From Sphingomonas sp. 37zxx (GTDB lineage Bacteria > Pseudomonadota > Alphaproteobacteria > Sphingomonadales > Sphingomonadaceae), in NCBI RefSeq assembly GCF_000786205.1, contig NZ_JROH01000006.1, forward strand, positions 1 to 64,000: DNA of 64,000 bases, written 5' to 3'. The translations under genes and the position numbers were made by a program. The notes under the pieces were generated by a model. It was not told the origin of the DNA, made no database searches, and was given only the letters and a program-made list of their open reading frames with translations. This document shows, piece after piece, positions 7,730-15,244 of the stretch. Every line of letters starts with the position of its first letter. The stretch's first letter is position 1.

Positions 7730-10264
7730 ATGGCGGAAACCACCGATACCAGCACCACCCCGCAACGCGAACCGCGTGGACGTTGGGCCGCGTTCCGTCA
7801 GGGGCTGTCGCGCACGCGCCGTCGTTGGTGGTTTCGCGTCCTGGCGGTGCTCGCGCTGTTCGCCGGCCTTGGCGTCATCGCCTTTTGGGCGATCTTCGCG
7901 CGCGATCTGCCTTCGGTCGACGCGCTGCGTGCCTATGAACCCGATCTGCCGAGCAATGTGCGCGGTATCGATGGCACCCCGGTCCACACCTATGAGCGCG
8001 AGCGACGGGTCGAGCTGGACTTCACCGAATATCCGCCGATGCTGGTCCGGGCCTTCCTAGCCGCCGAGGATCGCACGTTTTTCGAACATTCGGGCATCGA
8101 CATTCCGGGCTTTGCCGGCGCGATTTTCGACTATGTTTCGAAGATGGGGACCGGCGAGCGCGCGCGCGGCGGCTCGACCATCACGCAGCAGGTCGCCAAG
8201 AACCTGCTGATCGGCAACGAATATTCACCGACGCGCAAGGTGCGGGAGGCGATCCTTGCCTATCGCATCGAACAGGCGCTGTCGAAGGCCGAGATCCTCG
8301 AACTGTATCTCAACGGCATTCCGATGGGCCGCCGCAGCTTTGGCGTGCAGGCGGCGGCGCGCGCCTATTTCGATAAGGACGTCGTCGACCTGCAGCTGCA
8401 CGAAATGGCGTTTCTGGCGACCTTGCCCAAGGCGCCCGAATCCTATGGCCGCGCCGCCAATGCCGATCGCGCGATGGAGCGGCGCGGCTATGTCCTGGGC
8501 GAGATGCTCCGCAACCGCTTCATCACCCAGCGGCTGTATCGCGAGGCGATGGACCAGCCGCTGGGGCTGGTGCGCCAACGTAATTCGATCCTGCAATCCG
8601 AAGCGGGCTATTTCGTCGAGGAAGTCCGCCGCCAATTGATCGACCGTTTCGGCGAAAAGGCCGAGGCCGGACCGCACAGCGTTTATGCCGGTGGCCTGTG
8701 GGTTCGCACGTCGCTCGACAATCGGTTGCAGGGATTTGCCGCCGATGCGCTGCGCCAGGGGCTGATCCGCTTTGAACGCGGGCGCGGCTGGTCGGGACCG
8801 ATCGCGACGATTGAGATCGACGGCGATAATTGGCAGCAAGTGCTGCTGGGCAGCAATGTCGGGCTGAATTATCTCGACTGGCGCGCCGCCGTCGTGGTGT
8901 CGAAGGACAGCGACGCCGCCCGGATCGGCTTTGCCGACGGCCAGAGCGCGCAGCTTTCGCGCGACGCCGCGCAAATGCCGGTTCGGTCGAAGGGCGGCAC
9001 CGCCTTTGACGCACTCAAGGCGGGTGACGTGATCGCGGTCGCGCCCGAAGGATCGGGCTATGCCCTGCGCACGGTGCCCAAAGTATCGGGCGGCATGGTG
9101 GTCGAAGAGCCGCGTACCGGGCGAATCCTGGCGATGCAGGGCGGCTTTGACAGCAGCATCCAATCGTTCAACCGCGCGACCCAGGCGATGCGCCAGCCCG
9201 GATCGACGATCAAGCCGATCGTCTATGCCGCAGCGCTGGAAAACGGGATGACGCCAGCGTCGATCATCGTCGATGGCCCTTTCTGCGTCTATCAGGGCGC
9301 GCGGCTGGGCAACAAATGCTTTCGCAATTTCGGCAATGCGCGCGGGGCCGGCCCCAGGACGATGCGCTGGGGCCTGGAACAGTCGCGCAACCTGATGACG
9401 GTGCAGGCGGCGAACAGCACCGGCATGGACAAGGTGGTGACGCTGATGCAGCGGATCGGCGTCAGCGACGGCAAATATCCGCCCTATCTGTCGTTCGCGC
9501 TGGGCGCGGGCGAGACGACGGTGGTCAAGATGGTCAACGCCTATTCGATCCTGGCGAATAATGGCCGCGCGCTGACGCCAAGCGTCATCGATTTCGTGCA
9601 GGACCGTCACGGCAAGGTGATCTGGCCCGAAAACTGGCGCGCCTGCGAACGCTGCAACGCGCCCGATTGGGATGGCAAGGCGATGCCGCGCCCCATTGTG
9701 CGCGCGCGCCAGGCGGTCGACGCGATGAGCGCCTATCAGATGACGCATGTGATGGAGGGGGTGATCGAACGCGGCACCGCCACGACGCTGCGCGACCTGA
9801 AGCGGCCGATCATGGGCAAGACCGGCACCTCGTCGGGGCCGACCGATGTGTGGTTCATCGGCGGCACGCCGCAAATGATCGCCGGCCTGTATCTGGGTTA
9901 TGACCAGCCGGCCAATCTGGGTGGCTATGCCCAGGGTGGCACGATCGCTGCCCCGATTTACAAGGCGTTCGCGACCAAGGCGTATGAGGGGATGGAAGTC
10001 CTGCCCTTCCGCGCGCCGCCGGGGATTCGCATGGTCCGTATCGATCGTCGCAGCGGTCGCCCGGTCTATGGCACCTGGCCAACCACCGATCCGCTGGCCC
10101 CGGTGATCTGGGAAGCCTTCAAGCCCGAGAGCGAGCCGCGCCGGACAAGGCGCGGCGGCGAAGACGATGATCCCGCGGCGGCGCAGGTGAAGAAAAAAGC
10201 CGCTGGTCGGGCAAATCGACCCAGCGACAGCGATTTCTTGCAAAGAGAGGGCGGAATCTACTAG
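7730..10264 (+). CDS. mrcA: penicillin-binding protein 1A (bifunctional transglycosylase/transpeptidase)
   Basis: An 844-residue class A PBP that polymerises glycan strands and cross-links them. A cytoplasmic basic tail is followed by one membrane helix at about 36-57. The GT51 domain has E113 in E-D-R-T-F-F-E-H and the G-G-S-T-I-T-Q-Q motif at 147-154. The transpeptidase motifs are S-T-I-K at 492-495, S-R-N at 552-554 and K-T-G at 697-699. The long insertion between the domains (about 290-440) is typical of PBP1A (OB-like region). The C-terminus is a Lys/Arg-rich tail. The neighbouring amidase and prfB match a common alphaproteobacterial order. Confidence 0.95.
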   Translation: MAETTDTSTTPQREPRGRWAAFRQGLSRTRRRWWFRVLAVLALFAGLGVIAFWAIFARDLPSVDALRAYEPDLPSNVRGIDGTPVHTYERERRVELDFTEYPPMLVRAFLAAEDRTFFEHSGIDIPGFAGAIFDYVSKMGTGERARGGSTITQQVAKNLLIGNEYSPTRKVREAILAYRIEQALSKAEILELYLNGIPMGRRSFGVQAAARAYFDKDVVDLQLHEMAFLATLPKAPESYGRAANADRAMERRGYVLGEMLRNRFITQRLYREAMDQPLGLVRQRNSILQSEAGYFVEEVRRQLIDRFGEKAEAGPHSVYAGGLWVRTSLDNRLQGFAADALRQGLIRFERGRGWSGPIATIEIDGDNWQQVLLGSNVGLNYLDWRAAVVVSKDSDAARIGFADGQSAQLSRDAAQMPVRSKGGTAFDALKAGDVIAVAPEGSGYALRTVPKVSGGMVVEEPRTGRILAMQGGFDSSIQSFNRATQAMRQPGSTIKPIVYAAALENGMTPASIIVDGPFCVYQGARLGNKCFRNFGNARGAGPRTMRWGLEQSRNLMTVQAANSTGMDKVVTLMQRIGVSDGKYPPYLSFALGAGETTVVKMVNAYSILANNGRALTPSVIDFVQDRHGKVIWPENWRACERCNAPDWDGKAMPRPIVRARQAVDAMSAYQMTHVMEGVIERGTATTLRDLKRPIMGKTGTSSGPTDVWFIGGTPQMIAGLYLGYDQPANLGGYAQGGTIAAPIYKAFATKAYEGMEVLPFRAPPGIRMVRIDRRSGRPVYGTWPTTDPLAPVIWEAFKPESEPRRTRRGGEDDDPAAAQVKKKAAGRANRPSDSDFLQREGGIY

Positions 10265-10285
10265 CCCGCGATCAACATCTTTCCG

Positions 10286-10357
10286 CCATCCCCGTACCAG
10301 CGGGGATCCATACGCTCCTATGATCGAGAATATGGATTCCCGCCCCTGTGGGGCGTG
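10286..10357. repeat. dispersed inverted repeat, copy D1
   Basis: The left arm contains CCGTACCAGCGGGGATCCATA and the right arm starts TATGGATTCCCGCC. The arms are reverse complements apart from a few changes and are separated by about 18 bp. A better-conserved copy lies at 41163-41254. It sits between the PBP1A stop and prfB and could act as a transcript hairpin. Confidence 0.75.
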
Positions 10358-10381
10358 TCGTTGTAACACTGGAGCATCACC

Positions 10382-11509
10382 ATGCGCGCCGAAGCGCAGG
10401 CATACGCCGACAAGATCAACGCAGCACTCGAACTGCTGCGCCGCTTCCTCGATTGGGACCGCGCGCTGCGCCGGCTCGACGAGCTGAACGCGCGCGTCGA
10501 GGACCAGAGCCTGTGGGATAACCCCCGCGCGGCGCAGGAAGTGATGCGCGAGCGCCAGCGGCTCGACAGCGCGATCGCCGCCACGCGCGCGATCGAAGGC
10601 GAGCTGGCCGACACCGCCGAACTGATCGACATGGCCGACGCCGAAGGCGACGAAGACATGGCGAACGAAGGCACGCAGGCGCTGAAGGCGCTGATGGAGC
10701 GCGCCGAGGTCGACAAGGTCAAGGCGCTGCTGGCGGGCGAAGCCGATGGCAACGACGCCTATCTCGAAGTGCATGCCGGCGCCGGCGGCACCGAAAGCCA
10801 GGATTGGGCCGAAATGCTCCAGCGTATGTATATGCGCTGGGCCGAACGTCGCGGCATGAAGGTCGAACTGGTCGATTATCATGGCGGCGAACAGGCGGGC
10901 ATCAAATCGGCGACGTTGCTGCTCAAGGGCGAGAACGCCTATGGCTATGCCAAGACCGAAAGCGGGGTGCATCGGCTGGTGCGGATCAGCCCGTATGACA
11001 GCGCCGCGCGGCGGCACACCAGCTTCTCGTCGGTGTGGGTGTATCCGGTGATCGACGATTCGATCGACATCGAGATCAACGAGGGCGACCTGAAGATCGA
11101 CACCTATCGCGCGTCGGGCGCGGGCGGGCAGCACGTCAACACCACCGATTCGGCGGTGCGGATCACGCATATTCCGTCGGGGATCATCGTCGCCAGCCAG
11201 AACGACCGTTCGCAGCACAAGAACCGGGCGACCGCGATGGGGATGCTCAAGGCGCGGATGTACGAAGCCGAGCTGCAAAAGCGCGAAGCCGCCGCGATGG
11301 GCGAATATAATGCCAAGACCGAAATCGGCTGGGGGCATCAGATTCGTTCCTATGTCCTGCAACCCTATCAGCTGGTGAAGGATTTGCGGACCGGCGTGAC
11401 ATCGACCGCCCCGTCCGACGTGCTAGACGGCGCGCTCGATCCGTTCATGGCGGCGGCATTGTCGCAGCGGGTGACCGGCGAGACGGTGGACGTGGAGGAC
11501 GTCGATTGA
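10382..11509 (+). CDS. prfB: peptide chain release factor 2
   Basis: The 375-residue factor terminates translation at UGA and UAA. The G-G-Q peptidyl-tRNA hydrolysis motif is at 248-250, in [10 protein letters not shown]. At the position of the RF2 anticodon-like tripeptide S-P-F the sequence is S-P-Y (203-205) in R-I-S-P-Y-D. The frame is continuous, with no in-frame UGA and no slippery C-T-T-T-G-A, so the programmed frameshift of E. coli prfB is absent. G-G-A-G lies about 9 nt before the ATG. The stop codon lies just before the methyltransferase-like gene. Confidence 0.96.
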   Translation: MRAEAQAYADKINAALELLRRFLDWDRALRRLDELNARVEDQSLWDNPRAAQEVMRERQRLDSAIAATRAIEGELADTAELIDMADAEGDEDMANEGTQALKALMERAEVDKVKALLAGEADGNDAYLEVHAGAGGTESQDWAEMLQRMYMRWAERRGMKVELVDYHGGEQAGIKSATLLLKGENAYGYAKTESGVHRLVRISPYDSAARRHTSFSSVWVYPVIDDSIDIEINEGDLKIDTYRASGAGGQHVNTTDSAVRITHIPSGIIVASQNDRSQHKNRATAMGMLKARMYEAELQKREAAAMGEYNAKTEIGWGHQIRSYVLQPYQLVKDLRTGVTSTAPSDVLDGALDPFMAAALSQRVTGETVDVEDVD

Positions 11510-11526
11510 GAAAGGATGGTGCCGCC

Positions 11527-12291
11527 ATGCTGACGATCGCTCTGGCGGCGCTGTGCCTGTCGGGCTGTGAAGCGCCGGTGCGCGCGCCGCAGGCCGATCG
11601 ATCGGAAAAAGTAGGCGATTTCCCCACCGCCGACCGTCCCGTCGCGACGATCGTTTCCGATCGCTGGTCGACCGAGGAAGCGCGCGACCGGGTGGACGAG
11701 GCCGAAACCGTCATGGACCTGGCGGGCATCAAGCCCGGCATGACCGTGGCGGACATCGGCGCGGGCGAGGGTTATTATACGATCCGCCTGGCATCGCGCG
11801 TGGGCAAGGATGGCCGCGTGCTGGCGCAGGACATCGTGCCCGGGGTCCGCGACGCCCTAGCGGAGCGGGTGGCGCGCGACGGCCTGGATAATGTCAGCGT
11901 CCGCCTTGGCGAACCGCAAGATCCCAAATTGCCCGCCAATAGCTTCGATCGGGTGCTGATGGTGCATATGTATCACGAGATCGCATCGCCCTATGAGTTT
12001 CTCTGGCGGCTGCATCCGTCGCTTCGCGCGGGCGGCGAAGTGGTCGTCGTCGATGCCAATCGCGCGACGCAGAATCACGGCACCCCGCCCGCGCTGTTGA
12101 AATGCGAATTCGAAGCGGTCGGCTATCGCCAGGTGCGGATCGAGGAAACGCGATCGGCGGGCGGGTACATGGCGGTGTTCCGCGCCGATCGTCCGCGCCC
12201 TGCCCCCGATGCCATCCGTGGTTGCCGCGTCGAGAATGATTCGCCGCAGCCGGCCAATGCCCCGCAGGCCAAGCACGACATGCCCGATTAG
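11527..12291 (+). CDS. lipoprotein with class I methyltransferase fold
   Basis: A 254-residue protein combining a lipoprotein signal with a Rossmann methyltransferase. The N-terminus M-L-T-I-A-L-A-A-L-C-L-S-G-C ends in a lipobox with C14. The SAM-binding motif I is V-A-D-I-G-A-G-E-G-Y (about 78-87), followed by an acidic residue after the second strand and a post-I motif near V-S-V-R-L-G-E. The ATG at 11527 is preceded by AAAGGA at about 10 nt, which favours it over the TTG at 11506 that overlaps prfB. If exported, the protein would sit where no SAM pool is known, so either the fold serves another role or the signal is not used. Predicted periplasmic methyltransferases of this layout are common in proteobacteria; their function is unknown to me. 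Confidence 0.8.
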   Translation: MLTIALAALCLSGCEAPVRAPQADRSEKVGDFPTADRPVATIVSDRWSTEEARDRVDEAETVMDLAGIKPGMTVADIGAGEGYYTIRLASRVGKDGRVLAQDIVPGVRDALAERVARDGLDNVSVRLGEPQDPKLPANSFDRVLMVHMYHEIASPYEFLWRLHPSLRAGGEVVVVDANRATQNHGTPPALLKCEFEAVGYRQVRIEETRSAGGYMAVFRADRPRPAPDAIRGCRVENDSPQPANAPQAKHDMPD

Positions 12292-12298
12292 CCGCGCG

Positions 12299-12685
12299 CT
12301 ACAGCAATCCCATCAACCGAAAGCTGGTCACTCCCCAGCGGGTGACGACCAGGTGATCGAGCAGCCGCACGTCGAGCGCGGCCAATGCCCGATCGAGCGT
12401 GCGGGTGGCGGCGACATCGGCGTCGCTGGGGCGCAGATCGCCGCTTGGGTGATTATGCGCCATCACCAGCGCCCAGGCTCCGAACGCCAGCGCATCGGCA
12501 GCCACCTGCCGGATCGGCAGCCGCACCGAACCGACGTCGCCCGACGGCGCATGCCGCATCGCCAGCAACCGCCGATCGCGATCGAGATAGGCAAACACCG
12601 CGACTTCGTTCGTCGCAGTGGCAATCGCACCGAACATCTTGTGCGCAGCGGTGACATCGTCGATCAGGGGTGCAAAGGTCGACAT
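12299..12685 (-). CDS. RadC-like JAB-domain protein, short form
   Basis: The 128-residue protein corresponds to the C-terminal metalloprotease-like half of RadC. The JAMM signature is H77-N-H79-P-S-G-D with D90 downstream, so all metal ligands are present. The N-terminal helix-hairpin-helix domain of full RadC is missing, and upstream DNA does not encode it. RadC is no longer thought to be a classical repair protein; a DNA-related or peptidase role is unproven. It ends 7 bp from the convergent methyltransferase-like gene. Confidence 0.8.
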   Translation of the reverse strand: MSTFAPLIDDVTAAHKMFGAIATATNEVAVFAYLDRDRRLLAMRHAPSGDVGSVRLPIRQVAADALAFGAWALVMAHNHPSGDLRPSDADVAATRTLDRALAALDVRLLDHLVVTRWGVTSFRLMGLL

Positions 12686-12790
12686 TGCTTGTCATCCCAC
12701 CTCGAAGCACCGACGCGAAACCGAAACGGCTCCGAAACGGACGTACTACGCCCGCTTGGCGGCACCCGCGCGCTCGGCTAGGCAGGCGCG

Positions 12791-13585
12791 ATGCGGCAAT
12801 ATCTAGATTTAATGCGGCGCGCGCTCGATCATGGTGTCGTCACCATGGACCGGACCGGCGTCGGCACGCGCAGCGTGTTCGGCCATCAGATGCGCTTCGA
12901 TCTGGCCCAGGGCTTTCCCGTCCTCACCACCAAGAAACTGCATCTGCGATCGATCATCGTCGAATTGCTGTGGTTCCTGCGCGGTGACACCAATGTCGGC
13001 TGGCTGCGTGATCGCAAGGTGAGCATCTGGGACGAATGGGCCGACGAAAACGGCGATCTCGGCCCGGTCTATGGCAAGCAATGGCGCGATTGGGCGGCTG
13101 GCGATGGCGGCCATGTCGACCAAATCGCCGAACTGATCGCGACGATTCGTGGCAATCCGGCATCGCGCCGGCAGATCGTCACCGCCTGGAACCCCGGCGA
13201 GCTCCACGCGATGGCGCTCGCTCCGTGCCACTGCCTGTTCCAGACCCATGTCGCCAATGGCCGCTTGTCGCTGCAACTCTATCAACGCTCAGCCGACATC
13301 TTTCTCGGCGTGCCGTTTAATATCGCAAGCTATGCGCTGCTCACGCACATGCTCGCGCAAATCTGCGACCTTGAGGTCGGCGAGTTCATCTGGACCGGCG
13401 GCGATTGCCATTTGTACGAAAATCACCTGGACCAGGCGCGCGAGCAACTGACACGCACCCCCGGCCCACTGCCGACGCTGACGATCCTGCGCCGGCCGCC
13501 GTCGATCGATGCTTATGAATATGAGGATTTCGTGCTGAACGACTATGTCGCGCAGCCGCATATCAAGGCACCGGTGGCGATATGA
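12791..13585 (+). CDS. thyA: thymidylate synthase
   Basis: The 264-residue enzyme converts dUMP and methylene-tetrahydrofolate to dTMP and dihydrofolate. Its length matches the short E. coli type. The catalytic cysteine is C146 in L-A-P-C-H-C, the phosphate-binding R-R-Q is at 126-128, and the dUMP-binding region Q-R-S-A-D follows. Dihydrofolate is recycled by the next gene, folA, and the stop codon overlaps an ATG at 13582 (ATGA). The junction carries an unusual 14-bp duplication. Confidence 0.97.
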   Translation: MRQYLDLMRRALDHGVVTMDRTGVGTRSVFGHQMRFDLAQGFPVLTTKKLHLRSIIVELLWFLRGDTNVGWLRDRKVSIWDEWADENGDLGPVYGKQWRDWAAGDGGHVDQIAELIATIRGNPASRRQIVTAWNPGELHAMALAPCHCLFQTHVANGRLSLQLYQRSADIFLGVPFNIASYALLTHMLAQICDLEVGEFIWTGGDCHLYENHLDQAREQLTRTPGPLPTLTILRRPPSIDAYEYEDFVLNDYVAQPHIKAPVAI

Positions 13586-13609
13586 GCCGCGACATATGAG
13601 CCGCGACAT
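13582..13609 (+). repeat. tandem 14-bp duplication with five-codon minigene at the thyA-folA junction
   Basis: ATGAGCCGCGACAT occurs twice in direct succession (13582-13595 and 13596-13609). The first copy overlaps the thyA stop as ATGA and reads M-S-R-D-I-stop. The TGA of that minigene (13597-13599) overlaps the second ATG (13596), which opens folA. The result is a chain of two stop/start overlaps. Confidence 0.85.
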
Positions 13610-14129
13610 CGTCTTTTACCTCGCGCGCGCCGATAATGGCGTGATCGGCCGGGACGGCACGCTGCCCTGGCGGCTGCCCGCCGATCTGAAACGCTTCAAG
13701 GCGATGACGATGGGCAAGCCGATGCTGATGGGGCGCAAGACCTTTGACAGTTTCCCCAGCCTGCTTCCCGGCCGGCGGCATATCGTGCTGACTCGCGACA
13801 CCGGCTGGGCCGCGCCGGGGGCCGAAGTCGCGCATTCGGTGGAGGACGCGCTGGCGCTGGCGGGCGATGCGCCTGAAGTGGCGGTGATCGGCGGGGCCGA
13901 AATCTATGCACTGCTGCTGCCGCATGCGACCCGGATCGAGGTGACCGAGGTCCATCTGACGCCACAGGGCGACGCCGTGGTCGCGCCCTTTGCCGCTGCC
14001 GACTGGCACGAAACCGCGCGCGAGGCGCATGGCGCCGATGGCGAGCGCCCGGCATTTGATTTCGTCACCCTCACGCGCCGCGCCGACCCGCAAGGGAAGG
14101 ATTTGCAACCGCCCCGCCCGCCCCTATAG
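13596..14129 (+). CDS. folA: dihydrofolate reductase
   Basis: The 177-residue enzyme reduces dihydrofolate to tetrahydrofolate with NADPH. Motifs include the substrate loop G-V-I-G-R-D-G-T-L-P-W, then M-G-R-K-T-F-D-S-F near residues 46-54 and the late V-I-G-G-A-E-I-Y. I place the start at the second copy of the duplicated ATGAGCCGCGACAT, since only that copy is in frame with the enzyme. It is probably translated by coupling from thyA. ribF begins 7 bp after its stop, giving a thyA-folA-ribF operon. Confidence 0.95.
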   Translation: MSRDIVFYLARADNGVIGRDGTLPWRLPADLKRFKAMTMGKPMLMGRKTFDSFPSLLPGRRHIVLTRDTGWAAPGAEVAHSVEDALALAGDAPEVAVIGGAEIYALLLPHATRIEVTEVHLTPQGDAVVAPFAAADWHETAREAHGADGERPAFDFVTLTRRADPQGKDLQPPRPPL

Positions 14130-14136
14130 CCGCGCC

Positions 14137-15066
14137 ATGCAGCGGTTAGACGGCGGTGCGACGGTTCCCGCCCCCTTGCGCGGCGCGATCGTGGCGCTGG
14201 GCAATTTCGACGGTTTCCATCGCGGGCACCAGGCAGTGGTGGGCCGGGCGATCGAACGCGCGCGCGCGCAAGGCAGGCCGGCGATCGTCGCCACCTTCGA
14301 TCCGCACCCGGTGCGCCATTTCCGCCCCGAACTGCCGCCCTTCCGCCTGACGACGCTCGATCAGCGCGAGCGATTGTTCGGCCAGGCGGGGGCCGATGCG
14401 ATGCTGGTGTTCGGCTTCGACGCCGATCTTGCCAGCCTGTCGGCCCGCGGCTTTGCCCAGCAGCGGCTGGTCGACCGGGTGGGTGCCGGCGGTGTGGTGA
14501 CCGGGGCCGACTTCACCTTTGGCAAGGGCCGCGACGGCGATGTCGCGGTGCTGGCGGCGCTGGGGGCGGAACTGGGCTTTGGCACCGACACCGTCCAGCC
14601 GGTGCTGCACGAAGGCGCGGTGGTATCGTCGAGCAACATCCGCGAGCATTTACGCGCCGGCGACCCACAGGCCGCCGCCATGCTGCTGACCCGCCCCTTC
14701 ACGATCGAAGGGGTGGTGGAACATGGCGCGAAGCTTGGGCGGCAATTGGGCTATCCCACCGCCAATGTGGCGATGGGCCAGTATCTGCGCCCGCGCTATG
14801 GCATTTACGCCGTGCGCGGGCGGTTGGCCGACGGGCGGGTGCTGAATGGTGCTGCGAATCTGGGGATACGCCCGATGATCGAGGGCGCGCCAGTCGAGCT
14901 GCTCGAACCCTATTTCTTTGATTTCGACGGCGATCTCTATGGCCAGACGATCGCGGTCGAGCTGATCGCGTTCCTGCGGCCCGAGGGCAAGTTTGACGGG
15001 CTGGAAGCGCTCAAGGTCCAGATGGCCGCCGATTGCGACCGCGCGCGGGCGATACTCGCAACCTAA
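14137..15066 (+). CDS. ribF: bifunctional riboflavin kinase / FAD synthetase
   Basis: The 309-residue enzyme makes FMN from riboflavin and then FAD. The N-terminal adenylyltransferase has G-N-F-D-G-F-H-R-G-H at 22-31 and a later S-S-S-N-I-R. The C-terminal kinase starts near residue 190, with G-R-Q-L-G-Y-P-T-A-N at about 200. The start is the ATG 7 bp after folA; the frame is open upstream within folA, but that part is a shadow. A composite palindrome lies directly after the stop. Confidence 0.95.
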   Translation: MQRLDGGATVPAPLRGAIVALGNFDGFHRGHQAVVGRAIERARAQGRPAIVATFDPHPVRHFRPELPPFRLTTLDQRERLFGQAGADAMLVFGFDADLASLSARGFAQQRLVDRVGAGGVVTGADFTFGKGRDGDVAVLAALGAELGFGTDTVQPVLHEGAVVSSSNIREHLRAGDPQAAAMLLTRPFTIEGVVEHGAKLGRQLGYPTANVAMGQYLRPRYGIYAVRGRLADGRVLNGAANLGIRPMIEGAPVELLEPYFFDFDGDLYGQTIAVELIAFLRPEGKFDGLEALKVQMAADCDRARAILAT

Positions 15067-15068
15067 CT

Positions 15069-15171
15069 CCCCTCCCTGGAAGGGAGGGGTTGGGGGTGGG
15101 TAGGCCGGTTGGCCGGCGCAGCGCTGCATCACGGGCCGACCCACCCCCGCCCCCTCCCTTCCAGGGAGGGG
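15069..15171. repeat. composite palindromic element, copy B
   Basis: Two short hairpins flank a 61-bp core. The left hairpin CCCCTCCCT-GGA-AGGGAGGGG is at 15069-15089; the right hairpin CCCCTCCCT-TCC-AGGGAGGGG is at 15151-15171. Next to them, TTGGGGGTGGG and CCACCCCCGCC also pair, so the whole 103 bp can fold on itself. It separates ribF from ileS. The architecture equals copies A1 and A2, with different stem sequences. Confidence 0.85.
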
Positions 15172-15244
15172 AGGAGAAGCGGAATGGCAGCCAACGCACG
15201 CCCCCTTTCCCACGCGCCCCGCTTCCTCTAATCCCCGGCCACTC

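Noticed and set aside
10440..10475. Programmed frameshift site in prfB
   Set aside because: At the matching place the codons read L-R-R-F-L-D-W without UGA or a CTTTGA slippery word.
8225..11362. A 1045-codon open frame on the minus strand opposite PBP1A and prfB
   Set aside because: It is rich in His, Arg, Ala and Gln with no domain, has no ribosome-binding site, and mirrors two well-identified genes. High GC removes stop codons from the antisense frame.
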